A stretch of 64,000 bases of DNA from Olavius sp. associated proteobacterium Delta 1 (GCA_902749685.1 CACVKW010000605.1:124001-188000), one strand, 5' to 3'. Shown: positions 34,641 through 44,243, counted from the stretch's first letter. Made by a program: numbers and translations. Notes: generated from the letters alone by a model not told the origin.

Positions 34641-37600
34641 ATGCGATCGTATAAATTGATTTTTCTGACAATTATGTTGCTGGTTTCCAGCGGCCACGCC
34701 CTGGCGGAAGATTCGACTTATGAATTCAACCTTGATGTCAAAGAATTTCAACTCGAAAATGGTATGCAGTTTCTGGTGGTCGAACGCCCGGCAACTCCGC
34801 AGGTTGCCGTACGACTGGCAATTCGTGCAGGTTCGGCCCTTGAAGAGACCGGAAAAACCGGCATCGCTCACCTGTTGGAGCACATGATGTTCAAAGGGAC
34901 TAAGAATTTTGGATCCCTTGACTACAAAAAGGATGAGCAGCTGCAGGCGGGTATTGAAGCCGCCTACCAGACGGTCTTGGAAGAGCAGAGAAAACGCAAT
35001 CCTGATCAGGCATTAACCGAGAAAAAGCGCGCCGAAATGAACGATCTGCGCACGGAAGTTCAAAAAATTTATGTGCCCCAGGTTTTTTCTTCCCAGCTGG
35101 GAAGAAACGGTGCGGTCGGAGTCAATGCGTTCACCAGCAAGGACCAAACCCAGTATGTGGCTTCGGTACCCTCCGATATGCTGGAGCAGTGGTTTTCGAT
35201 TGTCAGTGAGCAGCTTTTCGAGCCGGCCTGGCGCGAGTTTTATGTCGAAAAAGAGGTCATTCAGCGGGAATGGGCATTTCGCTATACAAATGACCCCAAT
35301 GGTGCTGCCTGGCTGGATCTCAATACTGCGGCCTACACGGCCCACCCCTATCGCAATCCCACTATCGGATGGAAATCCGATATGGAAAAATACAGTACCC
35401 GGGATGCCATTAGATTTCATAAAACCTTTTATAATCCGTCCAACGCCGTCTGTGTTCTGGTGGGCGATATCACACTGGAAAAGGCCCGGCAACTGGCTGA
35501 AATCTATTTTATACGCTATCCGGCCGGTGAGCGGGCCCCGGAAAAGGTAACCCGGGAACCCGTTCAGCAAGGGCCGCGCCAGAGTATTCGCTATCTGAAA
35601 GGCGCCCGTACCCCCCTGGTTAGAATCGGATTTCATAGTGCTTCTATGGGAACCAAAGATTTTTATGCCCTGGATGCCATGACCATGATTCTCAGCCATG
35701 GCCGCAGCGCCCGCATGACCCAAAACATTATCTATAAAGGTCTGGCGCAGGGAGCCTGGGCCTACAACCCGGATTACCGCTACACGGGGATGATCATTCT
35801 GGGCGGTTCGCCCAATGAACCCGGGATGGTCAAAAAAGAAGGGGTGGGCGAGGAAGAAAAACGCCTTGCCTACCTGAAAGCCTGCCAGGAGCTGGAGGAA
35901 CTGCTTCTGTCAGAAGTGGAAAAAATGAAAACCGAACCGGTTTCTGACCGGGAACTTCAGCGCATTAAAAAACTCAATCAGCGTGACTTCATCGATAGGA
36001 TGCGCAGTAATGAAAGTCTGGCCGGAACCCTGGCCACTCTGGAGATTCAGGCTGGCTGGCGCTATCTGATGAATTATCTTGAGAAACTGGACACGATCAC
36101 CCCTGAGGATATCCGCCAGGCCGCCAACCGGTATATTCAGACTGATAATAAGACCAGTGTTTATGTCATTCCGGGTGGCCGGCCGGACCGTCCGCCTGAG
36201 AGCTATTCAGAGGTACGTTCAATCACCGGCGGCAGCGCCGTTCAAACAGATCGTCCGTATGATTTTAGCAACGTCTCCAACTATCCGACGCCGGTCGACT
36301 GGAAGCATCCGCTGTCCTTTCAGCGCCATCCCGAAAAAATAGAGTATCCATCAGCGCATAGCCTGGACATCGATAAGAGCAAGGTGTTTTATTTGCCGGA
36401 CCGGGAACTGCCGCTGGTGGATTTAACTTTACTCGTTAAAGCCGGTTCGGTAGATGTTGCTGAATCAAAGATCGGTTTAACCAATTTGCTCAATGGCAGC
36501 ATTATTCGAGGCGGTACCGAAAACCACTCACCGGCTGAGCTGGCCCGCGTACTCGACGAAAATGCCATTCGCATCGGTGTCAGCGTCGGTGAGGAGGATA
36601 CCGTCATTCAGCTGTCCGTACTCAAAGAAGACTGGCAGGTGGGGTTAAGCCTGTTGCAGGAAGTATTAACGCGGCCGGGATTTGATCCCGGGGTGTTGGA
36701 AATTGTCAAAACCCAGGCCTTGACCGGTCTTAAACGTCAGGGCGGCAACGCACAGGCGATTGCCGGACGCGAAAGAGAGATCTGGCACTTTAAGGGGCAT
36801 CCATATGGCCGCGATCCGCTGGCGGGAATGCAAACGATTCCCACCATATCCAGCGCGGACCTGAAACGATTTTTAAGAGAATATATGGTTTCATCCAACC
36901 TCGTTGCGGCTGTTGCCGGTGATATCGATAAAAAGGATGTCATTGCCGGCTTAAGCCACTTTTTTAAAGCCTTGCCACAAACCCGCGCGCCGGTGCGAAA
37001 TCTGACTGATCCCGCAGAAACACAGCCGGTTTTAGCCTTAATCCACAAACCCGGACAGGTACAGTCTCAGATCGCCATGAGCCTGCCCAGCGTTAAACGC
37101 ACCCACCCGGATTACTGGAAAATAAACCTTTTAATGAGCATCTTTGGCGGCAATGATTCATTGATGTACACCCGCTTGCGGGACGATCTCGGATTAGTGT
37201 ATTCCGCCGGATTTTTCGAGACATACAAATGGTCGGCAGGTATACTGATCGGTTACATCGGCTGCAAAGGGGACAAAACCGTGCCGGCACTTGCCGAGAC
37301 GATCAAGATCATGAATTCGTTGCATCGGGATGTCCCGCGCCAGGAACTTGAGCAAAAACGACTCGATGCCTTGAACAGTTTTGTATTCAATGTGGACACC
37401 CCTGCTGACCTGGTAGAGGTATATGCCCGCTATTTCATGCGCAACGAGCCCCTTGATACCCTGGGTAAAATTCAAGATGCATTTTTCAATGCCGACCGCG
37501 ACGATCTGCAACAACTGGCCCGGGAATATCTCGACCCACAGAAAATACAGATTTTTGTGGTGGGAGACAAATTAACCAAAGTTAAAAACGATAGCGGTGA

Positions 37601-37679
37601 TGAATTGACCCTGGAGATGCATCTGATGCAGCTGGCACAATCGCTTGGCTTGCCCTATCAGGAGTTGGAGTTGAGGTAA
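34641..37679 (+). CDS. Two-domain M16 family zinc metallopeptidase
   Basis: A 1012-residue exported peptidase built from two M16 (pitrilysin/processing-peptidase-like) halves. A signal peptide covers residues 1-22 (LIFLTIMLLVSSGHALA). The N-terminal half is the catalytic one: the inverted zinc motif HLLEH (His77, Glu80, His81) in TGIAHLLEHMMFKG, and the downstream Glu in EFYVEKEVIQREWAFR. The C-terminal half (from about 570) lacks HxxEH, has ESKIGLTNLLNGSIIRGG in its place, and closes the chamber, as usual for this family. Near residue 850 TRLRDDLGLVYSAGFFETYK holds the R..Y substrate-binding pair. Likely a periplasmic peptide-degrading enzyme. It is probably transcribed alone, with repeat copy D in its leader. 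Confidence 0.95.
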   Translation: MRSYKLIFLTIMLLVSSGHALAEDSTYEFNLDVKEFQLENGMQFLVVERPATPQVAVRLAIRAGSALEETGKTGIAHLLEHMMFKGTKNFGSLDYKKDEQLQAGIEAAYQTVLEEQRKRNPDQALTEKKRAEMNDLRTEVQKIYVPQVFSSQLGRNGAVGVNAFTSKDQTQYVASVPSDMLEQWFSIVSEQLFEPAWREFYVEKEVIQREWAFRYTNDPNGAAWLDLNTAAYTAHPYRNPTIGWKSDMEKYSTRDAIRFHKTFYNPSNAVCVLVGDITLEKARQLAEIYFIRYPAGERAPEKVTREPVQQGPRQSIRYLKGARTPLVRIGFHSASMGTKDFYALDAMTMILSHGRSARMTQNIIYKGLAQGAWAYNPDYRYTGMIILGGSPNEPGMVKKEGVGEEEKRLAYLKACQELEELLLSEVEKMKTEPVSDRELQRIKKLNQRDFIDRMRSNESLAGTLATLEIQAGWRYLMNYLEKLDTITPEDIRQAANRYIQTDNKTSVYVIPGGRPDRPPESYSEVRSITGGSAVQTDRPYDFSNVSNYPTPVDWKHPLSFQRHPEKIEYPSAHSLDIDKSKVFYLPDRELPLVDLTLLVKAGSVDVAESKIGLTNLLNGSIIRGGTENHSPAELARVLDENAIRIGVSVGEEDTVIQLSVLKEDWQVGLSLLQEVLTRPGFDPGVLEIVKTQALTGLKRQGGNAQAIAGREREIWHFKGHPYGRDPLAGMQTIPTISSADLKRFLREYMVSSNLVAAVAGDIDKKDVIAGLSHFFKALPQTRAPVRNLTDPAETQPVLALIHKPGQVQSQIAMSLPSVKRTHPDYWKINLLMSIFGGNDSLMYTRLRDDLGLVYSAGFFETYKWSAGILIGYIGCKGDKTVPALAETIKIMNSLHRDVPRQELEQKRLDALNSFVFNVDTPADLVEVYARYFMRNEPLDTLGKIQDAFFNADRDDLQQLAREYLDPQKIQIFVVGDKLTKVKNDSGDELTLEMHLMQLAQSLGLPYQELELR

Positions 37680-37738
37680 GCAATCATTCATTGAATGTCC
37701 AAAGGTTCGGAGTATCTCTAGCGGTAGAAAATCTTCTA

Positions 37739-37990
37739 AAATTATAAAATCCCAAATTTCAAGCGCCAAATCACAAATAAATCTCAAATTTCAAGATTCA
37801 ATGACCAAAACTGATTGTCGATTAGAATGCGGTTAAGCATAATCTAAATTTGATCATTTTGTTTGGAATTTTGAAATTGAGCCATTGGGATTTGCCCTTC
37901 GACCGGGCTCAGGGTGGTGAGCTTGTCGAACCATTTGTAATTTGTATTTTGGTGCTTGGGATTTTCATGGTGATTGGTAGAATTTTGACT
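37739..37990 (+). repeat. 250-bp imperfect palindromic repeat, second copy
   Basis: It carries the same modules as 24585-24834: ATAAAATCCCAAATTTCAAG, CAAATCACAAATAAATCTC, ATTCAATGACCAAAACTG, then on the right TTTTGAAATTGAGCCATTGG and GGGCTCAGGGTGGTGAGCTT, GTCGAACC, TTTGTAATTTGTATTTTGG. The CTTCGACC...GAGCTTGTCGAACC block is here in opposite orientation and on the other arm than in the first copy. It fills most of the 541-base gap 37680-38220; the rest shows no gene. Confidence 0.7.
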
Positions 37991-38220
37991 TTCGCAGCAT
38001 TGGTTCATTACTTAGTTATAGAACGTTACCTTCGCTCCTCTGCAACTCAAACTTGTATCCAGCCCCGTGATATGATATATTGGCTTAATTAATTTTCTCA
38101 CCATTTCCGAGTACTTTTGGGCTGGACTCCCGTCCTTGGCTTTTGCAACTGGTGCCGCGCGCTTCGCAGGGCTAAACATGCGAGGTAAGAAGCATCGCTC
38201 ACACCATAAGGTTCCAACAG

Positions 38221-41037
38221 ATGGAAGAATATGTCTGGATTTCCAATGTGGCCCACGATCCTGTCTTTAGCGGTCGCTCCCATCCGATACTGCTTCGCCT
38301 GGCTGAACATTATAACGTTAAAATATCGACTGCCGGTCCGGATAATTCCGATACCGATTCTTATGTAAAGGCGGTCTACGATGCGGTTCAGCGCAAGATC
38401 GCCGGCCTGATGATTGTCGGCTGGGGAGATGGCGAAGTGATTCCCGCTGTTGATGCGGCCGTAAAAAATGGGATTCCCGTCGTCTGTGTCGACCGAGATA
38501 TCCCCCGGAGCAAACGGCATGCCTATGTCGGAACCGATTGGTACCGCATGGGATCCACCATGGCCGACAATCTGGCAGCTTCAATGAAAAAGAAGGGCAA
38601 GGTACTAGTGCTAGGGGCGTTTGATCTGGATAGTGTTAAGGTCGGCATCCAGGGGTTCCGGCAGCAAATCGCCCGTTATTCCGATATCGAAGTGCTGGCA
38701 CCGGTTGATAAACCGGCTGCAGAATTCGATTTGACCGATTCCGTTGTTGCCGCCTATCTGCGTGACCACAGCGATTTGAATGGTATTGTGGGCTTTGATG
38801 GAAACTGCGGCTCTGTTGTAGTAAGCGTTCTTGAAGAGATGAATCTGATCGGGACCGTGAAGTTAATTTGTATTGATGCGGATGCTCCTCAGTTTCATCT
38901 CGTTAGATCCGGGGCGATCGATGCGGCCTTTTACCAGAAATGTGAAGTCTCTACCTATTTAGCCTTTCAGCTGCTTCATGATTTTAACCACGGATCCAGG
39001 GCGACCGGCTATACCCCGGGATCTATCAATATCCCCGGCAATATCGACACCGGCTTTATTATTGTTACCAAAAACAATATTGACTCCTTTGACTCGGAGA
39101 TCGGGCTGGATCAGGCAGTTCAGCACCACGAGTTATCCCAGCAGCTGTCCCTGATATCTTCGATGATTGAAAATGTGGAGGAACTTGCGATTGCCGCCGA
39201 CCTTCACGGGAAGATTGTGTATGCCAATGCCGCCAGTTTGCGCTTTTGCGGCTATAAGAAAAAAGAGCTGGTGGGGCTGAGTATAGATGATATATTTGAT
39301 TTCACCACCATGCAAAGAATGCAAATAAACAACTGCCTCGAAGATGAGACCTCCAAAAATTTCGAAGCCACTGCGGTTAGAAATGACGGGTCTTTATTTC
39401 CGGTCAATATCAGTGTTTCGCCGTTGCGATCGGAGACAACTGCCCGAGGGGTTGCTATTATTTCCACCAACATCAGTGAACGCAATCGATCGAGAAAAGC
39501 GTTGATCGATTCCCATGTTCGGTTTCTGACGGTTTTGGACAGTATCGATGCTGATATTTATGTAGCGGACATGGATAATTATGAAATCCTTTTAATCAAC
39601 AGGCATATGCGCGAAAGCTTTGGCGAGAATTTGGTCGGCAAAACCTGCTATGAGGTGTTTCGGAACGAAGCCGGTCCCTGCGGCAATTGTACCAACGCTC
39701 AATTGGTGGATTCCAACGGAAAACCGGCCGGGCCGTGTGTCTGGGAAGGAATGAATTCCATCACCGGCCAGTGGTATATCAATTATGATCGTGCCATTAA
39801 GTGGGTGGACGGTCGATTGGTCCGCCTGCAAATTGCGACTGATATTACACGCATCAAAGATCTCGAAAAAGAAAGCCTGCGCATCCAGGCTCAACTGCAG
39901 CAGGCCCAAAAAATGGAGGCCATCGGGACTCTGGCCGGAGGCATCGCCCATGATTTTAATAATATTCTGTCGGCGGTTATCGGTTATACCGAAATCGTAT
40001 TGGGGGATGTCGCTGAAAGCAGTTCGCAACACCGAAATTTACAGGAAGTGCTAAAAGCCGGCAACCGCGCACGGGATCTGGTCAATCAGATCCTGATGTT
40101 CAGCCGCCAGACGGAAAAGGAGTTAAAGCCGGTACAGATAAACCAGATTGTCATCGAAACCCTTAAATTATTGCGGGCCTCATTGCCGACAACCATTACA
40201 ATCGAGCCCAACCTGCGGAGTAATTCGGCGGTTCTGGCTGACCCAACTCAAATTCATCAGGTGATGATGAATCTATGCACCAATGCCGCCCATGCGATGA
40301 GGGAAATGGGCGGTCTGTTGAAAATTGAACTCTCCGACACCGACCTTGACGGCAGCATAATTGAACAGCATCCGTATTTATCGGCCGGAACTTATATTAA
40401 ACTGCGGGTCAGCGATTCCGGACACGGGATGGAGAAAAAAATCGCCGACCGCATTTTTGATCCTTTTTTTACAACGAAAGAACGTGGCGAGGGTACCGGC
40501 ATGGGACTCGCCGTGGTGCTGGGTATTGTAAAAAGCCACGGCGGCACCATAACTGTGGAAAGTACTATCGACCAGGGGTCCAAATTTGATGTGTTTCTAC
40601 CCGTAATCGAACTTGAAGCGGACACTGAAATCAGACCGAAAGTTATCATGCCCACCGGCACTGAACAGGTTCTTTTTGTCGATGATGAAAAAGCTCTCGT
40701 GGAATTAGGTTTCCAGATTCTGGAACGCCTGGGCTATCACGTCACCACCCGGACCAGCAGCGTCGAAGCGTTAGAGCTGTTTATGGCCCAGCCCGATAAA
40801 TTTGATCTCGTCATAACCGATATGACCATGCCGAACATGACCGGTGATGAGTTAGCCGCCAAAATGATGGAAATCCGGGCCGATATTCCGGTGATCTTAT
40901 GCACCGGCTACAGTGAGCGGATCTCCAAAGATATGGCCCATAAGATTGGCATTAAGGAATTTGTCCTTAAACCCATCATCATGAGCGATATGGCGTTAAC
41001 GGTGCGGAAAGTGCTGGATGAATGTAACCCCAATTAA
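38221..41037 (+). CDS. Hybrid histidine kinase with substrate-binding-protein, two PAS and receiver domains
   Basis: A 938-residue hybrid kinase. Residues 1 to about 285 form a sugar-binding-protein-like (Peripla_BP_4) sensor: EYVWISNVAHDPVFSGRSHP, IAGLMIVGWGDGEVIPAVDA and NGIVGFDGNCGSVVVSVLEE. Two PAS domains follow (about 310-430 and 435-545), the second with Cys-rich GPCGNCTNA. HisKA has QKMEAIGTLAGGIAHDFNNI near 575, then HATPase (GTGMGLAVVLGIVKSHGG) and a receiver with LVITDMTMPNMTG. No signal peptide or membrane helix is seen, and an in-frame TAA about 50 bases upstream of the ATG excludes a longer start. The sensor therefore appears cytoplasmic, unlike most kinases of this type. The stop codon lies inside a repeat element. 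Confidence 0.93.
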   Translation: MEEYVWISNVAHDPVFSGRSHPILLRLAEHYNVKISTAGPDNSDTDSYVKAVYDAVQRKIAGLMIVGWGDGEVIPAVDAAVKNGIPVVCVDRDIPRSKRHAYVGTDWYRMGSTMADNLAASMKKKGKVLVLGAFDLDSVKVGIQGFRQQIARYSDIEVLAPVDKPAAEFDLTDSVVAAYLRDHSDLNGIVGFDGNCGSVVVSVLEEMNLIGTVKLICIDADAPQFHLVRSGAIDAAFYQKCEVSTYLAFQLLHDFNHGSRATGYTPGSINIPGNIDTGFIIVTKNNIDSFDSEIGLDQAVQHHELSQQLSLISSMIENVEELAIAADLHGKIVYANAASLRFCGYKKKELVGLSIDDIFDFTTMQRMQINNCLEDETSKNFEATAVRNDGSLFPVNISVSPLRSETTARGVAIISTNISERNRSRKALIDSHVRFLTVLDSIDADIYVADMDNYEILLINRHMRESFGENLVGKTCYEVFRNEAGPCGNCTNAQLVDSNGKPAGPCVWEGMNSITGQWYINYDRAIKWVDGRLVRLQIATDITRIKDLEKESLRIQAQLQQAQKMEAIGTLAGGIAHDFNNILSAVIGYTEIVLGDVAESSSQHRNLQEVLKAGNRARDLVNQILMFSRQTEKELKPVQINQIVIETLKLLRASLPTTITIEPNLRSNSAVLADPTQIHQVMMNLCTNAAHAMREMGGLLKIELSDTDLDGSIIEQHPYLSAGTYIKLRVSDSGHGMEKKIADRIFDPFFTTKERGEGTGMGLAVVLGIVKSHGGTITVESTIDQGSKFDVFLPVIELEADTEIRPKVIMPTGTEQVLFVDDEKALVELGFQILERLGYHVTTRTSSVEALELFMAQPDKFDLVITDMTMPNMTGDELAAKMMEIRADIPVILCTGYSERISKDMAHKIGIKEFVLKPIIMSDMALTVRKVLDECNPN

Positions 41038-41127
41038 TCCGCCCTGCAAAATAGCCTGGTGAAATTTTGCGAGCTTTTTTGTGAATTTTGAAGAATGGTG
41101 TTACATTGAAACTCCACGGATTAATGA
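41032..41127 (+). repeat. Palindromic intergenic element, copy E, filling the gap between two genes
   Basis: The left end AATTAATCCGCC (41032-41043) carries the stop codon TAA of the kinase gene. The right end CCACGGATTAATGA (41114-41127) has two changes from the consensus GGCGGATTAATTA, one of which creates the ATG used by the following gene. The interior starts CCGCCCTGCAAAATAG as in copy D. Confidence 0.7.
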
Positions 41128-41819
41128 AACCGATGATCATTACCGCCAGCCGGCCATATTTTGCCCCCTTCCCCGGGTTTTTTTTAAAAGCACACCTTGC
41201 CGAAATCTTAATAATTCTCGATGATATTCAATTTCCCCGGGGAACCACCTGGATTACCCGCAACCGCTTCAAAAACGACCAGGGTGCCTGGTGGATGACA
41301 ATTCCCGTCTGGAAGAAAGGACGGGGGCTGCAGACCATAAATGATGTCCGCATTTCTCGTGAAGGTCGATGGGTCCATAAACATCTGACGGGCCTGAAAC
41401 ATGCTTACGCCAATGCACCCTATTTTGCCGACCATCAGCAGTTTTTGGACGATATCTTTGCTGCCGGTTCTGACCGGCTGATTGATTTTAACCTGATGAT
41501 AATCCGGCATCTTATGCTGAATCTGGGGGTTGACACTGAAATCCGGCGACTCTCCGAGCTGAATATCAAGGCCGCGGGAGACCGGTTGCTGATTGAAATA
41601 TGTCGCTATTTCGATGCTTCAGTGTATCTGGCGCCGGGCGTAGCTGCCCGGCATCTTAATCCCGATCATTTTGAGAAAGCCGGCATCGAACTGCGTCCGG
41701 TTACCTCCCGATCCCCTGTCTATCCGCAACTGTGGGGTAAATTTATCGCCGATCTTACATCGTTTGATCTGCTGTTTAATTGCGGGCCCAAGGCCCGCGA
41801 CATCATGCTGGCGGATTGA
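41124..41819 (+). CDS. WbqC family protein
   Basis: A 231-residue protein of the WbqC family, often found in O-antigen and polysaccharide clusters but also alone. Conserved features are the N-terminal SRPYFAPFPGFFLKAHLAEI and the block LDDIQFPRGTTWITRNRFKN, followed by WMTIPVWKKGRGLQTINDVR; the C-terminus ends FNCGPKARDIML. The mechanism is not settled; an acyl- or aminotransferase-like role in sugar modification has been suggested. The start is set at ATG 41124 or 41133, because the conserved part begins at MIITASRP; a TTG at 41088 lies inside the repeat. No sugar genes are adjacent. Confidence 0.87.
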   Translation: MKPMIITASRPYFAPFPGFFLKAHLAEILIILDDIQFPRGTTWITRNRFKNDQGAWWMTIPVWKKGRGLQTINDVRISREGRWVHKHLTGLKHAYANAPYFADHQQFLDDIFAAGSDRLIDFNLMIIRHLMLNLGVDTEIRRLSELNIKAAGDRLLIEICRYFDASVYLAPGVAARHLNPDHFEKAGIELRPVTSRSPVYPQLWGKFIADLTSFDLLFNCGPKARDIMLAD

Positions 41820-41990
41820 CGTGATTCTTGCCTTGAGCCCAAATATCAATTTTAAGGGCCTATAATGGAGGAAAGCCGAAGCCGGATTTGTCTGGCGTCA
41901 GTTGGAGAAAGTTACCGGTTGCGAGCATTCCCGGATATTCTCTAAAAATCCTTGCGATATCAATCTAAAACCTGATAATTTAGCAGTATC

Positions 41991-42030
41991 CAATTAATCC
42001 GTCCTGAAAAACGATAGTCGCTTCAAAACA
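41991..42030 (+). repeat. Palindromic intergenic element, one-ended remnant, copy F
   Basis: CAATTAATCCGTCCTGAAAA matches the left end of copies A, B and E with one substitution. The right end is not found before the next gene starts at 42046. The rest of the gap 41820-41990 shows no recognised feature. Confidence 0.5.
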
Positions 42031-42045
42031 TCAGGATATACCAAA

Positions 42046-42618
42046 ATGCTTAAATTCATCCCCGGCATACTGATTTTGCAAGTCATCACAATTGCTTTGG
42101 TGCTGATAGCCCCGGCCGATCTGGCACACTGGGGCTGGCTGCGGCTGGCAATTCCAGTTCTGATCGCAGGTTTTTTGACCGCGTTCTGGTTTGGTTCGAT
42201 AGCCGCTCATCAGCGCAAAGATGAAATCAGCCGCTTGAAAGAATACCACGCCAAAGAGCGCGAAACCATCCGTGTCAAGGCCGAGCGTGCCAAGACCAGA
42301 TTGGTAAAACAGACACATCGCAAAACACTGCTGGAGACGCGGCGCTCATCAAGGCGTGCCAATCTCAAGATCGGGCTGGCATTTGCGGGTGCGGCAGGGG
42401 TGGGTGGGGTGCTAATCTTGACCCAGTTTATGTCATTGGGATTGCTGATGCTGACCACCGCCGGTGGCGCGTTGGGCGGCTATTTGCTGCGTGTTCGGCA
42501 GGAGAAAAGCAAGCTGCCACAGCCCCCTAGCGACCAGGATATGCTGCCTATCATCCATGTGAAGCATGATAAGACAAAACAACTCCTCTCAGAAACAAGC
42601 GCCGAGCGTGATAAATAA
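42046..42618 (+). CDS. Membrane protein with two helical hairpins and a basic coiled-coil, function unknown
   Basis: A 190-residue protein. Two membrane helices at the N-terminus (ILILQVITIALVLIAPADLA, LAIPVLIAGFLTAFWFGSIA) are followed by a charged, probably coiled-coil segment rich in Lys/Arg/Glu (AHQRKDEISRLKEYHAKERE, TIRVKAERAKTRLVK). Two more helices follow (IGLAFAGAAGVGGVLILTQF, MLTTAGGALGGYLLRV) and then a polar tail. The pattern suggests a cytoplasmic coiled-coil loop held between hairpins. No family recognised. The gene ends 12 bases before the end of the convergent exonuclease gene. Confidence 0.7.
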   Translation: MLKFIPGILILQVITIALVLIAPADLAHWGWLRLAIPVLIAGFLTAFWFGSIAAHQRKDEISRLKEYHAKERETIRVKAERAKTRLVKQTHRKTLLETRRSSRRANLKIGLAFAGAAGVGGVLILTQFMSLGLLMLTTAGGALGGYLLRVRQEKSKLPQPPSDQDMLPIIHVKHDKTKQLLSETSAERDK

Positions 42619-42630
42619 TCAGTGATACTT

Positions 42631-44103
42631 TCATTTATCCCCAAAATTAATCAGTGCTTGTCCGTGGTGATCCGTGTCCATTTTGAATTGAGTCTGGATA
42701 TAATCCTCGAGGTCTTCAAGCAGCCGCAGTTGATTGCGATCAAACTCGTTGGATTGTTTGAGGCGCTTGATTTCAACCAGAGCATCTTTCGGGGTTGTGC
42801 GCCGTTGATCACGATAATCGACCAGCGCATCCTTTTGCCGGGGGGGATTGATGCGCTTCATATACTGATTGAACTCCGATGCACATTCGGCCTGAAACCG
42901 TTCCGGATAATTTCTGAATAGAATTCGTCCGGCCAGGACGCGTGCATCAGGGCTTGCAAACTGATCAATCAGATCCGCCTTTTTTTCCAGGGAAACTTCC
43001 TGAAAATTGCGGCATAATTTTTCATCGGCCCGCGAGTAGAATCCGATTTGGTATAGTGCGGCATCGGCATCCAAATTTGGAATAAACGGGTAGCGATAGG
43101 TCCGGTAGTAATTTACGATCTGTTCAAAAACCTCCTGATTGTTCTGTAACCAGATCAAATTTTCTTTGAATAGCGCAATGCGTTCATCACCGATTCGGAT
43201 CCAGTAGCGATCATGGGGCGGCAACAATATTGCCGGCTCCCCCAGCCGTTTGCGGATGACCCAGGTGGTTTCCGCAATGGACTGCGGGGTGGTTTCGCGA
43301 AGCTGGGGCTGATCCATGCGCAGCCATAAGGTTTGATTCGAGTACGGGATGGATTCTCCGATTGATATGACCGGAATCTGATAATTTTGACGCGGCCCGT
43401 ATTCTCCGCTGATCATCAATCCCTTGCGATGATCGCCGGCACCGCTTTCAAAGGCAATCGGCAGCTCATTCATCCGATGGGCGTCGGTTTCCTTATCAAA
43501 GTAGCCTTCCAAATACTGCCACATCTGCTTTTCTGCCAAAAAACGCCGGGCCAGTTCAATTGTCGTTTCAACATCGACCAGGGCTTCATGGGATTGTCCG
43601 GTTACCATACGGTTGACTGATCCCAGATGCTCCAGCTTTAAGGATGGTTTACCGTTAATTTCAGGCCAGGTCAAGACCTGCCTTTTGTAAAGCCAGTAAA
43701 TGATGGCAATCGGATATAAATCCATGCGGCGACAGCCGTCGCGGTATTGGTGCGTATAGGGGGGCAAAAGATTTCTGTGAAATGAGAATCGCAGGAATTC
43801 ATCATCAAATCCCAATGTGTTGTAACCGAGGCTGATGGTATCCGGTTCATTTAACAACCGGTGGATCTGCCGGGTGGCCTCGTACTCGCACAGACCATTG
43901 GCAAGATCGGACATGGGAATGCGATTGGTTAATATTGCCAGGGGCGATGGTATGATGTCCGGCCGCAACTTGACTTTGATGTCATGGCGGTTGATTTCTT
44001 TCAGTCGATGGTCCGTGCGGATGGCGGCAAACTGCAATACCTGATCATAGGCCTTACTTAGCCCCGTGGATTCTATATCGTAAAATAGATAGCTGATGGT
44101 CAT
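42631..44103 (-). CDS. sbcB: Exodeoxyribonuclease I
   Basis: A 490-residue ExoI that digests single-stranded DNA 3' to 5', used in recombination and mismatch repair. The DEDDh exonuclease starts SYLFYDIESTGLSKAYDQVL, where Asp9 and Glu11 are the first metal ligands. The second Asp is in LGYNTLGFDDEFLRFSFHRN, and the final His/Asp pair in SHEALVDVETTIELARRF. The SH3-like and helical ExoI C-terminal domains follow, including YRYPFIPNLDADAALYQIGF. The length matches E. coli SbcB (about 475). The ATG is preceded by only weak pairing to 16S rRNA. SbcB is best known from gammaproteobacteria and is less usual in this apparent lineage. Confidence 0.93.
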   Translation of the reverse strand: MTISYLFYDIESTGLSKAYDQVLQFAAIRTDHRLKEINRHDIKVKLRPDIIPSPLAILTNRIPMSDLANGLCEYEATRQIHRLLNEPDTISLGYNTLGFDDEFLRFSFHRNLLPPYTHQYRDGCRRMDLYPIAIIYWLYKRQVLTWPEINGKPSLKLEHLGSVNRMVTGQSHEALVDVETTIELARRFLAEKQMWQYLEGYFDKETDAHRMNELPIAFESGAGDHRKGLMISGEYGPRQNYQIPVISIGESIPYSNQTLWLRMDQPQLRETTPQSIAETTWVIRKRLGEPAILLPPHDRYWIRIGDERIALFKENLIWLQNNQEVFEQIVNYYRTYRYPFIPNLDADAALYQIGFYSRADEKLCRNFQEVSLEKKADLIDQFASPDARVLAGRILFRNYPERFQAECASEFNQYMKRINPPRQKDALVDYRDQRRTTPKDALVEIKRLKQSNEFDRNQLRLLEDLEDYIQTQFKMDTDHHGQALINFGDK

Positions 44104-44243
44104 GAGACAACAATGCTTGTGTCGTAAATATTGATGATACCAAAATCAGCAATCCACATGGATTTGTCAAGGTTAAAAATGCGCTGCAAGCAGATAAGGA
44201 AATGGGAATCAGATAATTATTTAGTTAAATGGCCGGACCCCGT

